DNA of 64,000 nucleotides from Zhengitettix transpicula (lineage: Eukaryota; Arthropoda; Insecta; Orthoptera; Tetrigidae): positions 35,878,587 to 35,942,586 of the forward strand of contig CM073591.1 in the NCBI GenBank assembly GCA_037074705.1, in the 5' to 3' direction. Within the stretch, counting starts at the first letter, position 1; each line of letters begins with the position of its first letter. The translations under genes were made by a program, and so were the position numbers. The notes under the pieces are model-generated. The model was not told where the DNA came from and did no database searches. It worked only from the letters and a program-made list of their open reading frames with translations. Positions 34,552 to 45,659 of this stretch are shown here, piece after piece.

Positions 34552-35510
34552 AATGATCACTAATGATGGGCTTTTGAAATGAAAAATTATTAAACTTTCC
34601 AAACAAAAGATTTTTATTGTGGCAATAACTCAAACAATTACAAAATTTATAATATTGAATTTCTCAGGGTCTTTACTGGGTTTGATAATGGACAAATCAA
34701 TAATATTTATAATCTTATCAACAAGAAATTACAATTAAAAAAAAGAAAATTTACTCGTCAATTAAACTAGAACATTTAAAATGAGACCAAATTTAAAAGT
34801 GAAAAGATTGACTCTGATTAACAATTTTAATCAAAAAGAAGAGAACTAAATCTGACGGCTATCTTTCAATTACGTTTACATAATTAATTGTTTCGTAAAT
34901 TGTTACTCACGTCTGCCCAGCATTCCATCGTACCTTTATTTTCGAGAACACTATTGTAGGTTTTACACTGCTTCTAAACTCACAAATGCTAAATCAAAAA
35001 TTTTTATATGTCGTCAGGAACTCGGATGATCCTCCTTTCGGCATCTATCGGTTGACCGCTTGCCTTAGGTGAATTCTACGATTCGTCGATTGGGTAGTCT
35101 TTATTGTTCCGGACTTAAACCGAAACTTTTGCTATTTCTGGCCGGCTATGGACACAAAAACTATCTTTTGTGAGCAGGTTTCGACGTTATACTTTTATGA
35201 ATGTTCTACTTTGTCCTGCTAATTGCCAACCCGGTTGAATTCTCCTTCCAAAACTGTTATACCTCGACGAGGTCTTTCCGTGAACAGTCTCTCAACAAAT
35301 CTCCTTGCGAACTGAACTTCTCAATATCTGAATGCAAACTGTACTATCGTCTCGCCATTTGAGAGCGCGTACGCCATTTTGACTGACCTTCCGACAAAGG
35401 AACAGTGCTTGGCTTTTCTATTGTTGTTTCAAAGTTCTTGCCGCAACAAAGGATTACTCAAACAATTTATATTTTCAATTTCACAATTAATGTCTTAATT
35501 AATTGGCATT

Positions 35511-35513
<3 letters not shown>
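34549..35513 (-). mobile_element. Solo LTR, copy 1, inside an (AT)n tract
   Basis: The 965-bp segment starts TGTAAT (34549) and ends ATTACA (35508-35513), so it has TG...CA termini with 6-bp inverted ends, like LTRs. The same unit occurs at 51055-52021 and 56492-57418 and, rearranged, at 44.65-45.66 kb. Orientation comes from the copies where the ATTACA-type end is followed by a tRNA-Lys primer-binding site. Read that way the LTR is on the minus strand. It is flanked on both sides by (AT)n, so the short target duplication (probably ATAT) is hidden in the microsatellite. No internal coding remains. LTRs with tRNA-Lys priming suggest a Gypsy-type element (inference). Confidence 0.75.

Positions 35514-35552
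<39 letters not shown>
35514..35552. repeat. (AT)n microsatellite, right half
   Basis: Uninterrupted AT repeat of ~39 bp starting directly after the LTR end ATTACA. Confidence 0.9.
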
Positions 35553-35555
<3 letters not shown>

Positions 35556-36704
35556 AAGTTACAGAATTTATAATTATGTCTCATTGAATGTGCCGTTGTG
35601 GTGTTGAAAATTGGAAGGAGAATAACGTCTACAGTTAAGTAAAACTGATAAATTACTTATGAAAAGAAAATAGAATACGGTTTTGATGTGTACGTAAGTC
35701 TACGTCTTATATTCTTTACACATTTCTATCTTATTTACTGTACTGAAATCTTATGCAATTAATTCAATTTAAAAATAATGTAATATAAAATAGTAAACAC
35801 TACGACATATTATTTTAATTCGTTTAAATATATTATTTTACATATCTCAAATAAATTTCATACTTTTATTATGTCCTATGTTTATAAATAAGTGGAGATC
35901 TTTAAGAAAAATAAATTTAGTTTATCTGATTTTTAATATGATATTTTTTTGTAATATTACCCCACATGTTTCAAATCAGTCACAATTATCGGAAATTATA
36001 TCAGCGTAATGTGAAACATTTGTGAATATCAGATCTTCATTTACTGTGATGAAACAAACGGTTTTGCGTTACAATTTTTAATACGTGAATATCTATTAAG
36101 GAATTATCATATTATTGTCATTTGTGACATTTAATATTTATAGGTGAAGAGAATCATTACAGTCGTGATTGTAACCATTGAAATAAATCACTACAATTTG
36201 TTGTCTTTGATTTAAGCAGAAATATTGGATAACCGAATGATGGAGAGCTTCGGGGGGGTGATGGCTCGTGTTTTCAACACTTCACAATGTTGCAGCGTGG
36301 AGCGTTTCCATGACAACGGGGGAGAGGCGCAGAGATTTGCCGTAATGAGAGAGCGGTTAGTAGGGCAGCAGAGCAAATACAATTCCTCCACTTCCGGAAA
36401 ATCATTCGGACTTTCCAACTACTGATTGGCTGTGACTATAACACATGGGAATCTATAACCTGCTACTCCGTAAAATACTTAATCGAACTCGATTACATCA
36501 TACGACAACTGCTTTTTGGAAGATATATGAAACACAATATAAGCAAATAATTTGCTGGTTCTAATAAAAATATTGCACTGTTGTCGTGAAAACTTCATAA
36601 AAAAATCATGCAATATAAATTAATGACATACATGACTGAAATATCAATCCACTTTGTGTGTTGAATATTATTATTATTTTTAGTGTGGAGAATTTCCATA
36701 TGCA
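35553..36704. other. AT-rich sequence with a small GC-raised patch
   Basis: AT-rich apart from 36225-36425, which is GC-raised and open on both strands (66-68 codons). No domain is recognised. Confidence 0.45.
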
Positions 36705-36755
36705 TGGTGGAAGGGATTTTAAAGAGGGGCTGTGGAATGGAGAAAGAAATTGACA
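36705..36755 (-). mobile_element. Highly diverged family A fragment
   Basis: GGTGGAAGGGATTTTAAAGA followed by GGGGCTGTGGAATGGAGAAAG aligns with the family A block GGAAGGGATTTGAAAGGGGG and its continuation. Short and diverged, so tentative. Confidence 0.3.
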
Positions 36756-37848
36756 GCGTTCTTTTTTAAGTTACCAATAGAAACAACCCCAGAAATGTGG
36801 TATATCTGGATAGGAAGGGAGTGAATGGCACCAATATTATTTTAATAATCTATGATACAATATTTCAACATCATATTACAAAAAAAATGGCTCTATTTTC
36901 TCCGTCCAATGCCTCTCACGTTGCTGCGAAATGATAATTTTTTAAGTTTTCGCCCGTGGTCTCCACGTCCTTGAAAAAATCACCAGACATTATGTCATTA
37001 CGATTATTCATTTTTCTCTGAAGAAAACATTCCGATTTATTAAATCCTTATCAGTTACTGAAGAAATATTATCTAGTATTAGCTAGATTTATAAATATAT
37101 AATACTACAATATCATAATTCTAATAAAATATTGGATTATTTTCGAGTTCATGTCGTCTATTTCTCTTCCTTCTTTTCGGAAAATAATATTTTGAGTTTA
37201 TAGAACATATATTTAAATTCATATTAAAATTAACATTTAATCCAGTCAATTATATAAAATTTCATAGATATAATATCTCCATTCCTTATAATTTTTTAAC
37301 ACAAACTTTCGTTGTTATTCTTCGAGATATTCAACTTCTCTGAGGCTGAAGATATAAATTTATTTAATTGTAATATAAGCCAAATTTCGAAACGGTCTAA
37401 TGCTTATGTCAAATTAAATAGCGTAAAAATTATAGACGTACGAAAGTTTACTACACTACTACAAATAACTACAAAAATTCTACTTATTTACTGTTTACAT
37501 AAATATCGATCACAATAAGCCGTAAATTTTGCTCACCCGTCTATTTATCTTCCTTCTTATTTGATCCATTCATGTCTGCTAATCCTCTTGTCGTATCTTG
37601 ACCAAACTCTTCACAACAGTGTCACTAGTTATTTATATATAACTGTGTTCACTGACCGTCCTCAATCTCAACGGCCCACGAAACCGGTCTCGTCACCTAT
37701 CTTCAGAATACTTCAAAGATTTCTTCAGCATAAAACTTCAATTCAGAGATTTTTTCTCAAGTATGATTTTGGCTAACTATTATTACGAGGGTCACTCGCA
37801 CAGTAATGCACACTATTTTTGTTTAAATTTAATTTTATTTCAACAACT
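36756..37848. other. AT-rich intergenic sequence, nothing recognised
   Basis: AT-rich with two unsupported short frames (37312-37518, 37561-37776). Confidence 0.5.
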
Positions 37849-38102
37849 AACCCCTCTCCCGCCATCAGAAGGGCGTGGGACAAGTACCCAATGCCCGACC
37901 TACCTGATGCAGGTTTTCCCTGCATCGCTTTTAGGCGAATTGCCGGGTACGATCCTTAAACCATAGCCCGGGGGCCCTAGTTAACCCTTGGCTGCCTTCC
38001 TCTACCCTTCCGCATCCCCCCTTTCAAATCCCTTCCTATGCTATTAAAGGGCAGTTGCCACAATGCGGATTACCCACAAGTAGTCTGATACCCTAAAAAA
38101 AA
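37849..38102 (+). mobile_element. Family A retroposon, 3' half, copy 5
   Basis: Starts inside the family at CCCCTCTCCCGCCATCAGAA and ends ...TACCCTAAAAAAAA (A-run to 38102). The 5' half is missing, typical of incomplete reverse transcription. No clear target duplication. Confidence 0.72.
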
Positions 38103-38189
38103 CGATCGTTTGAATCCATGGAGTTTATAGATACATCCTTCTCGCCAAATTTATTTCAACCCGTGTCCGTTAGTGGCGGTGGCATAGCA

Positions 38190-38460
38190 TGTCTTCAAGA
38201 TGGCTGCTTCACTTGGCATACGTAAAAAGCAAGGTGCTCTGACAACGAGATTGTGGTAAACGTCCACAAAAGGTTGAAAAAAAGTTTACGGAGATGATGC
38301 TGTCGATCGCAGTAGAATTAGACGGATTAGGTGGTGAAAGAGGGCACGCCAATATTTGGGATTGTCCTCACAGCGGCAGCACACTGCACGAACTCCTGGA
38401 GATTTTAGAGAAAGTTAACGACATGGTTGAGAGAGATAGGGAATTATGTGGAAAAATGAA
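38190..38460 (+). pseudogene. mariner-type transposase N-terminal relic, frameshifted
   Basis: Three blocks in three different frames keep the order of a mariner-type transposase N-terminus: VHKRLKK (38262-38282), VYGDDAVDRS (38284-38313) and VNDMVERDRE (38414-38443). An HSGSTLHE stretch before the last block resembles the degraded linker motif GRP region. In intact proteins these form the paired helix-turn-helix DNA-binding region. The catalytic DDD domain is absent, and no terminal inverted repeats were located. It is dead and 3'-truncated. Confidence 0.6.
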
Positions 38461-39080
38461 ATTTTGTTCCTAGGGGATGTATTTACCCACTGTAAAAATA
38501 ACTGTAGGATGAAAGTGTAATTTTCAAATAAAGGTCGTGAATTAATAATGAGAAAAAACCATTAGGATGCGTCATAATGCGAAAATCTAGCGCACGACCC
38601 TGTATACAACAGTAAAACCTTGAATTAACTTTATTTAAAATATTTACCGATGTAAATGGTAAATTATTCCGCGTTTAAAAATTGGGCGCTATTGGAAATT
38701 ATGTAGACAGAATGAGAAATGTAGCATATCACTGATGTAGTTTTATTTTTTTCCCCGTAAAGATTGTAGCTTGAGGTGATGTAGCACATAACTTAAAAAA
38801 CTCACGACCCACCAGTCTCAGCATCGTTACTACAACTGGGCAGTACTTAAGCATTTAATTCTATTTTCAATACAGTTTCAATGATTTAAAACATTCAATA
38901 AATCACTTTTTCTTCAGATTAAGTTGAGGTAGGCTTATTTTCTAAATTCGGAAAAATTTACAATTACTCGCGAGATAGTTCGTGGCAGTTTTTATTTTGT
39001 TACTACGCGTGATTATAACTATTGATTCGTTTTGTTGTTTTACATTTACTCAAATCCGAATTGATCGCTTACCAGCACTG
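38461..39080. other. AT-rich intergenic sequence, nothing recognised
   Basis: AT-rich; no supported feature. Confidence 0.5.
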
Positions 39081-39084
39081 TTCC

Positions 39085-39720
39085 GATTTCCCTACAATTC
39101 CGCTGTATATTGTTGTGCCCGTTCCCGACGACATATATACGTACATACAGGGTCGGCGCTACTTCTTTCCACATTCCTCAAGAGAAACTCCCCTTCCTTT
39201 AAAGACGCTAATGGCCAATAAATGTCGACGTGACGTGAGGCACGATCAATCACCAAACAGCAGGAGCGAGCGAGGGTAAGATGCGGATGTAGATGTGGAT
39301 GTGAGGTGAAGAGCAACAGCCAAACGCGCTACTTCGTCTCATTTGCGAGGATAATTAACGCAGTCTGTCTCTCTCTTTTCGTAATATCCACGTAGACGCG
39401 CGGAGGAACAACGGGGGAGGGACAATAACTTAAGTGATTGCAGTCATTCTGTCATTAGCGGCGGCGGCGGCAGTCAGGAAGCGGGTGACATTAGTTGTCA
39501 GCGCAGAGCTGCGATATTTTATTAACGTGACACCAAGGGAAGGGGAAGTGACGTCACCTGATGGATGGCGTCCTGGGGAAGTTGCTCCGCTAATGATGTA
39601 TTATATTAATACAGTCGCGCACTTCACACGGAGTAGTAAAACTGTCTCTGTCTCTCTCCCTCACAGGGAATCTCCCTAACAACGTTTTGATGCACACGAA
39701 GTTTCCACGTCCGTTACGTG
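39085..39720. promoter_or_regulatory. GC-raised island with CRE palindrome, possible regulatory element
   Basis: Strong local rise in GC and CpG, purine tracts, a GGC run near 39459-39470, TGACGTCA at 39549-39556 and an AT-rich homeodomain-like core TAATGATGTATTA near 39591. A pyrimidine tract followed by CCTCACAG near 39666 resembles a 3' splice site. Short frames on both strands (39022-39279, 39434-39679, minus 39316-39092) are unassigned. A cis-regulatory element or promoter-proximal sequence is the preferred reading, by inference only. Confidence 0.3.
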
Positions 39721-40320
39721 TGATTTTTTTTTTACCTCCCAAAATGACAAGTATTAATGTCTTCTCGTTGTCTATCTACTTGCGCTCGGTAATACATCGT
39801 TTTGCGTTTGTCCGACGTCAGATTTTTCTGTAGTTACACAACAAAATGACACATAAAAAAATCAAACTCGTGCTTCTCATTTATAATGCAAAGGCAGTTT
39901 CGACGAAGGCCAAAAAAAAAAGAGTCGATTCACATTGCCTACAAATGATATAAGTAAACAGCCCATGGTTAAGGCAACCATCATTTGAAACGTCAAAACT
40001 CGTGGTGATTTATGAAATAGGTTTCCATTTTGGTCTGTCATTCTTTAATGAGTATCGTTATCGGTATAAAAGATTGCATGACGGAGGGGGACTCGTTATC
40101 AAAAATAAGGTGCATGATTAAATTCCGTTCTTGAAAGAACACCTTGCCATTGATTCTTCTTTCTTATCATATTTACTTGGATGTATTTTTTGTATTCAAT
40201 ACTTAACAAATTTTCAATTTTTTTAAAATATAAAAACGTCAGTTTTAACTGAAATAAGAAGAAAACTAGATAATAAATTAACAAATAAACAGAGAAGTTT
40301 AAGTGCATATCAAACAAACT
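39721..40320. other. AT-rich intergenic sequence, nothing recognised
   Basis: AT-rich; no open frame of interest. Confidence 0.5.
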
Positions 40321-40390
40321 CTTACAATCCTTGTTGCTTTAGTCAGGTGAGAGCTGTAAGAACGACACACTGCAACAAACCAGGTGTCGC
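40321..40390 (-). mobile_element. Penelope-like terminal fragment, partial
   Basis: On the minus strand CACCTGACTAAAGCAACAAG is followed by GATTG. This corresponds to the CTGACGA side of the hammerhead-like module at 44.1 kb, with T in place of G in the core. The GAAAC side is not found. Confidence 0.3.
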
Positions 40391-40590
40391 ACTCAAAATT
40401 TTCTTCTTACTGACCGTATTATTATTAAATTGCTCTATAGTTCCAATTTACATATCAATCAATTTCATTGATTGAAAATTCTAAGAAAATTATTGAGGGT
40501 AATTACTTCAGGAAACGATTGTTGTTTTAAATGTTGCTGGCTGTTCTTGATGATTTTTGGAGTTAACGTATTTTTTTTATTATTTTATAG

Positions 40591-40690
40591 ATTAACAGGT
40601 TACAGTACGATAATCCCCGTGGTGGAAACTCTCCTTTAACAGCATAGGAAGGGATTTGAAAGGGGTGATGGGGTAGGGTAGGGGAAACAT
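40591..40690 (-). mobile_element. Family A retroposon, 3' fragment, copy 6
   Basis: AACAGGTTACAGTACGATAA and CATAGGAAGGGATTTGAAAG match the terminal ~95 bp of family A on the minus strand. Diverged and 5'-truncated. Confidence 0.6.
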
Positions 40691-41308
40691 AGAAACAAAT
40701 GTCGACAGTATTTGCACCACAAGAATTAATTCTACTTTGAAATTAAAATATATAGACTAAAAAATGGTAATAAAACACCAATAAAATGGAAGGGCTGATC
40801 TTGAAATTGTAACTCAGTGCCGGTTCCGATGAAGAAAAATAATTCACAATGACTAAAAAGACTTGCATCATAAGTGACTAACCAACTATGATGAATATAA
40901 TCCTTGCTTCAAATATGTTTAATTAATAAATGCCGATCTAATTGAGTTCGTCATTCGGGTATGAGTTATGATATCTGAAACTAACATAAAATATTTAATA
41001 CCTAATTATTGGCTTTGAAACCTTCCTAAAATATGAAGAGGTACTAATTATTACTTAACTCCATTATTTGCAAGAATTTTTATTACATGTACGCATAACC
41101 AGGTTGAACAAGAATCGCAGCCATTAAAATCCTCTGAGTACGCATTTCAAATCAGAACGTAAGGAAATGCGGGATCAGTGACATAAGGTTATAACGCAAA
41201 TACCATTTAAAACTAGAAAAGTTCTACTCACACCTCCGTATGTTTCAAAAGTGAACAGCCCAATATTTGTAAATACATTGTAGCGCGATAGTTTTATTAT
41301 TATTGGTA
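40691..41308. other. AT-rich intergenic sequence, nothing recognised
   Basis: AT-rich; no supported feature. Confidence 0.5.
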
Positions 41309-41310
41309 AA

Positions 41311-41356
<46 letters not shown>

Positions 41357-41453
41357 TTTTATTTTAATTTAATTAGATATTAGATATTAGCAAGGGTAAA
41401 TCTATCTATATATATATATATTATTTTAATTTAATTAGATATTAGCAAGGGTT
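41309..41453. repeat. Tandem duplication carrying (AT)n tracts
   Basis: GGTAAATCTAT + (AT)n + ATTTTAATTTAATTAGATATT + AGCAAGGG occurs twice in a row. The first unit has ~40 bp of AT repeat (ending ~41354) and the second ~18 bp (41408-41421). The first unit also has GATATTA doubled. Slippage-type duplication is the simplest explanation. Confidence 0.8.
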
Positions 41454-41900
41454 GAGAGCTTGGCAAGTTTGAATTTGACCAGGCGCCGCCGTGACGGAGA
41501 AATAATCCCTTCAGTCTGGAATTGGACACGTATGATGTTGACCCTCGGACTGTCGCACCGTAGGAAACGTTTCTCCAAAAATTCCACAAATTGAATATAA
41601 ACGTGACTGCCTGAACCAATCACATTTCTTGGTTCAGGTTCTGGAAAGATCGATTGATTGGTCGAGAACATCGATATTTCACATCCAGAAAAGGGGCTGT
41701 AAAGCAAGTGTAAGGAGACTCCTCGACGAACCGTCGCCAGGGACGGACGTGCAGCCCCAAACTTGCATCATCCAGAGGACTCGGAGGGATCGAGGGTGCC
41801 ACATGATCACGGCCGGAGATCAACGCGAGGTAACTGCCAAGTGTCTCAATCCTTGACGCGCCTGGGGGAATTACCGTAAAACCATGGTTTAACTTGTGAT
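41454..41900. other. GC-raised island, unassigned
   Basis: Open in several frames on both strands (plus 41629-41856; minus 41707-41435 and 41823-41620). A donor-like GCGAG|GTAACT lies near 41828. No domain is recognised, and overlapping frames argue for composition rather than coding. Confidence 0.25.
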
Positions 41901-42300
41901 TTAAAGGATCCGATTGTTTTTCCCGGATAGCTGAACACGCATAATTTGTATTTATTTTATTTTAGTTGTCTCATGTTCAGTTAAATGATTATTAAATTCT
42001 GTAAAATATCCCTTTACGTTTTCATTTAAATAAACCTACAACATCGATCTCTCGAAACATAAAAAGTTGTGGCGATATATGATTACTTTTCCATTTTACT
42101 TTATAATTCTGTAACGACCACGGTTACACGCAAACATGCTCCATATATATTAACCATAATGAAGGTAATCGAAAAGTCATTAGGATTTGTTGAGGTGTAA
42201 CTGATAACTACGCCTTATGATTCATAGGTACGTTTCTACAGATTCCAACAGAATATCTCCACCAACTGTTTTAACTCCAAATGAAAATTTACGTCTAATT
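41901..42300. other. AT-rich intergenic sequence, nothing recognised
   Basis: AT-rich; no supported feature. Confidence 0.5.
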
Positions 42301-42305
42301 GAAAA

Positions 42306-42439
42306 TTAATAATATGAAAGATAGCCAAATGCAGAGCAAAAAAGTGATAATATCAATACAACATAATGCGTTGTGTGGTATTTATATTATCACTTTTTTT
42401 GTTCGTATTTGGCTATCTTCCTTATTATTGTTTTAACTT
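42306..42439. mobile_element. Penelope-like foldback fragment 3
   Basis: AAAGATAGCCAAATGCAGAG...AAAAAAGTGATAATAT (42317-42353) is mirrored by ATATTATCACTTTTTTT...GTATTTGGCTATCTTCC (42384-42432). Between them is GCGTTGTGTGGTATTTATA, the conserved block that follows GAAAC in the other copies. The two arms are the outer parts of two terminal repeats facing each other; the ribozyme-like core has been lost. Confidence 0.55.
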
Positions 42440-44023
42440 CATTTACAGTTGTTACCGTGGTTATTTACTGGTCGGTCTGGTCGCAGACAACAGTCCGAAC
42501 GGTCTCGTCCTCCAAGGACTTTTTTTTCTCTTCAGCGTCGTAAACAAATTTTTCCATGCCTCATTCCTGCTTCGGAGCTCGAATTCAGTCGACCCAAGAC
42601 TTGACCTATTTACCATCAAATTGTTAAGTTCGAAGATGTCGAATTCATCTGACCATTGGTATCTCACTCCTATTTCAAAATTTGTTACACACTATGTATA
42701 AAATCTCATTTTCCGCCTCCACTCAGAATTCAGCTTTGGGAAGCCAATCAATTTAGGTTCTTGAATCTTTACCCCCAAAAAACGTTAAGTGCAACGATCT
42801 CCAGCCAAAATAAGCTGCTCTCGATTACTTCCAGCACTGTTTTAGTGTTTATACTTCTACTGTAGTCCTTCAGGTTAAATCCCGGAAATTTCTCCCAGGA
42901 CTTCAAAATTACCTCGCTTACGAATGACGGCCCTGTTCATCCCAAATACCTCGCCAGTACTTTTAAATAATTTCATCAACCTCTTTGACTACAAAATCAA
43001 TAACGTAAATCAATGCCATATACACATTGATCAAGTAACTGTTATAATATTTATAAACTGGAGGTTGATAGTTACACCCAATTAATTATAAAGTATCTAC
43101 GGGAAAAGAAAATTTATTATTGCATGATAAATCAATGAATTGATTAACTTAATATTCACTGTACGGAAATAAACAAAAAAAATATTAGTATAAACTATAT
43201 ATTAAAAAAATGGGTGTAATAATTAAGAGGTGGATCGGAAGCAATCGCAGTATTATGAACGTGAACATTTGGAATGTAGCAATGAAAAACAGTAATAATA
43301 AGGGGTTTTGAAAAAAAAATAGTGTCGTATGCAGTCACATAAAACGACTCGAACAACATAAGGAGTATTTAGGCATACACAGTACCTGTTCAGGTAAGTA
43401 GGTTATGAAACCCGAGCGAGGTAAAATATAATGAACACGTGAAGTGAGGAATCTAAGAGGTAAGCAGAATGGAGTAAATTGGGTTGGAACTGTTCGTAAC
43501 TATTGTGCAGTGCGTCTAGTTAGCGCGCGTTCAAACAAACACCCGTCAGACTAACAAGCTGTGTTTGCAGTTCGTGTACACATCAACAACGAATAATTTA
43601 CATCCCAACAGAACAAGTGCACATTACTAAGAAAATACTCGATCAGTATAAGGAACATAATCCATGGGAAGAAAAACACACGAAGAAAATTAAACGAAGT
43701 AATACTGGAATGAGTCTCAGTCGGTTACGTTTTATTCTTGCCGGAGTCATATAGAAAAAGGCTGAATGTTCTGGAGAAGAATTTCGGTTAAAAAAAATGA
43801 ATTCGATCAATTAAATAGCCAATAAGTCAGAAAAATTAAGTATAATCTATTTGACGAACACAAAACGCTACGTTTGATCCGGTCTGAGGTATTTCAATAA
43901 AACCATAAATTAACTTCTTGATTCAAATTTGTTTTCTAATTGTTTTAAAAATATTTAGTAGAATGTTAGAAAAAATTAAAATTGATATTATAAAATATAA
44001 AATGTCAGTATTAAAAGTATACT
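42440..44023. other. Mainly AT-rich intergenic sequence
   Basis: No supported gene. A 111-codon plus frame at 42366-42701 overlaps the foldback and reads through T-rich sequence. A slightly GC-raised patch at 43490-43760 shows no recognisable feature. Confidence 0.45.
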
Positions 44024-44206
44024 AATTAAATAAATAAATAGCCAATTAACAGGCAAAAATAAATACCACACAACGTTTTGGTAACCCTTGTTTCTTTCGT
44101 CAGTCTCTTGAGTTTTTGAATCACCTGACGAAATCAACAAAGATTGAAGAAACGTTGATTTTTATTTTATCACATATTTTAGTTTACATATCGACTATTT
44201 ATTTAT
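44024..44206. mobile_element. Penelope-like foldback fragment 4, hammerhead-like core in both arms
   Basis: Two inverted modules meet near 44118. On the plus strand CTGACGA (44125-44131) and GAAAC (44149-44153) are 17 bases apart, and the intervening AATC...GATT can pair. On the minus strand CTGACGA lies near 44104-44098 and is followed by a damaged AAAAC. Outer ends (AAATAGCCAATTAACAGGC and the inverse of ATCGACTATTTATTTAT) also mirror each other. This is the best-preserved candidate ribozyme core in the window. Self-cleavage is not shown by sequence alone because stem II is short. Confidence 0.55.
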
Positions 44207-44511
44207 ATATTTTCTATAAAATTATATATCGTAGAATCAAACTTAATTTTATATTATAATAATATCAATACGCCGTTCTTGGATAAACACAAAAATATTT
44301 TGTTGGCATGATTACAGAACGATAGTTTTCCAAGGAGTAAACCATTTAAATTTTATTACAGTAAAAAAAAATTATTTTTGAATTTCAATCATTCCGTTGA
44401 ATTAAAAATCAGATTTATTTCATGTTATAAAGTTTTTTTTAATTACGTGGAAGAAACGTAATGAAAGTAAATAATAACATGTGATCAAACAATAAAGTTG
44501 AGAATTTGTTT
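44207..44511. other. AT-rich intergenic sequence, nothing recognised
   Basis: AT-rich; no supported feature. Confidence 0.5.
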
Positions 44512-44652
44512 AGAGTAACCGGATACATGAGGGTAATCCGCATGGTGAAAACTCCCTTTTAATAGCATAGGAAAGGATTTGAAAAGGGGAATGCGGAAGG
44601 GTAGAGGAAGGTAGCCAAGGGTTAACTAGGGCCCCCGGGCTGTGGTTTAAGG
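44512..44652 (-). mobile_element. Family A retroposon, 3' fragment, copy 7
   Basis: Matches the last ~140 bp of family A on the minus strand (CATAGGAAAGGATTTGAAAA ... TAGCCAAGGGTTAACTAGGG). It stops at TTTAAGGAT, exactly where the left LTR piece begins. Confidence 0.7.
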
Positions 44653-44902
44653 ATTATCAAACCCAGTGAAGGCCCTGAGATTATGAGATTTTCAACATTT
44701 GTGTTGTAAATATTGATGTGTATTCACTAGAACAAAATAAATTGTTTATAATTAAAGTCAAGTTTTGTAAATTGTAATCAAAGACCAGCTAATAATGTGC
44801 GTTTTTAAGAAATAAAAAATAAATAAATAACTTTAAATATTAATAATTTCATTAATCATTCCTATAATTTAATTAACGTCTTCCATTTGATTATTACATT
44901 TA
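44653..44902 (+). mobile_element. LTR 3' part in plus orientation, joined to a primer-binding site
   Basis: ATTATCAAACCCAGTGAAGG is the complement of the ACTGGGTTTGATAAT block of the other LTR copies, so this piece runs opposite to them. It ends TTATTACA (to 44898), then TTTAA, then the primer-binding site. The 5' two thirds of the LTR are missing. Confidence 0.6.
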
Positions 44903-44903
44903 A

Positions 44904-44921
44904 TGGTGCCCAACGTGGGGC
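44904..44921 (+). other. tRNA-Lys-type primer-binding site
   Basis: TGGTGCCCAACGTGGGGC differs at one of 18 positions from TGGCGCCCAACGTGGGGC, the complement of the 3' end of tRNA-Lys. It stands five bases after the LTR end ATTACA, the expected place for minus-strand priming in LTR retrotransposons. Degenerate inverse copies lie at 56332, 56406 and 56472. Confidence 0.75.
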
Positions 44922-44937
44922 AAATTAATCGTTAATC

Positions 44938-45659
44938 GTGTATTATGATAACTCTTCTGTCAGGGTCGTTTACCTGGGCTTGATAAGTAAAGAATAACCT
45001 TTGTATTTACGTTACACAATCATAGGATTTACAAATTAAGAAATTAACAATCAAAACCAAAACGAGAAGAACGAAATCTGACGAATACCTTTAACTATCG
45101 TTTACAAAAACAAACTTAATTAAATTACAATTAAATTACAAAAATGTTCGGCTGGTACCAGACTTAGATTCCTGGGCTCGGGATCACAATTTACGCTAAT
45201 AGGCCATAAGATCACTGACTCTACACTTGATTGCCCAAAACACGGTCATAGTTATCGAATTTTCCTCCGGGAACTGGAACGGCCGCACCTCCGGATCATT
45301 AGTCAGACATATTGTTACTCATTGTCTTTATGTGGAAACTGATGATGGTCTCAGTACGCGTAGGAATCTTAATGTGGCGCTAATTATTTGATTACTCTTT
45401 GCAGTTTTACTAAGTCTCTCGCTGTCCAAACTTTGTACTTGAATTCAAAAAACTTGTAACTTTCTCGGGTGGATTTATACTCGGGCCACGCTGTTCGTTC
45501 TCCGCTCGCAACTTTTGATTCCCTCACGCGACCACAACACAGACCAACTGCTCCAGACAGTCCCGCGGCTCACAAAAAAGCTAGCCTACACATTGTCGTC
45601 TTTTGAAGAATTGGTACCGCTAACAATCCAATTATTACTGGCCTCTAATTAGTATTACA
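44938..45659 (-). mobile_element. Diverged LTR in minus orientation, head-to-head with the previous piece
   Basis: GTTTACCTGGGCTTGATAA near 44970 and GAACGAAATCTGACG near 45070 align with the LTR copies at 34.5 and 56.5 kb, in the same orientation. The end ATTACA is at 45654-45659. It lacks ~70 bp at its PBS-side end and is more diverged than the other copies. Confidence 0.5.

Noticed and set aside
34403..34633. Frames with repeated IYIY residues at both edges of the solo LTR (also 35405-35587)
   Set aside because: They are translations of the (AT)n microsatellite, not genes.
42366..42701. 111-codon hydrophobic frame
   Set aside because: It begins inside a Penelope-like foldback and reads T-rich sequence; hydrophobicity is a by-product of composition.
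44904..44921. A complete LTR retrotransposon with coding region
   Set aside because: The primer-binding site is followed within ~20 bp by an inverted LTR; no gag-pol sequence was seen anywhere in the window.
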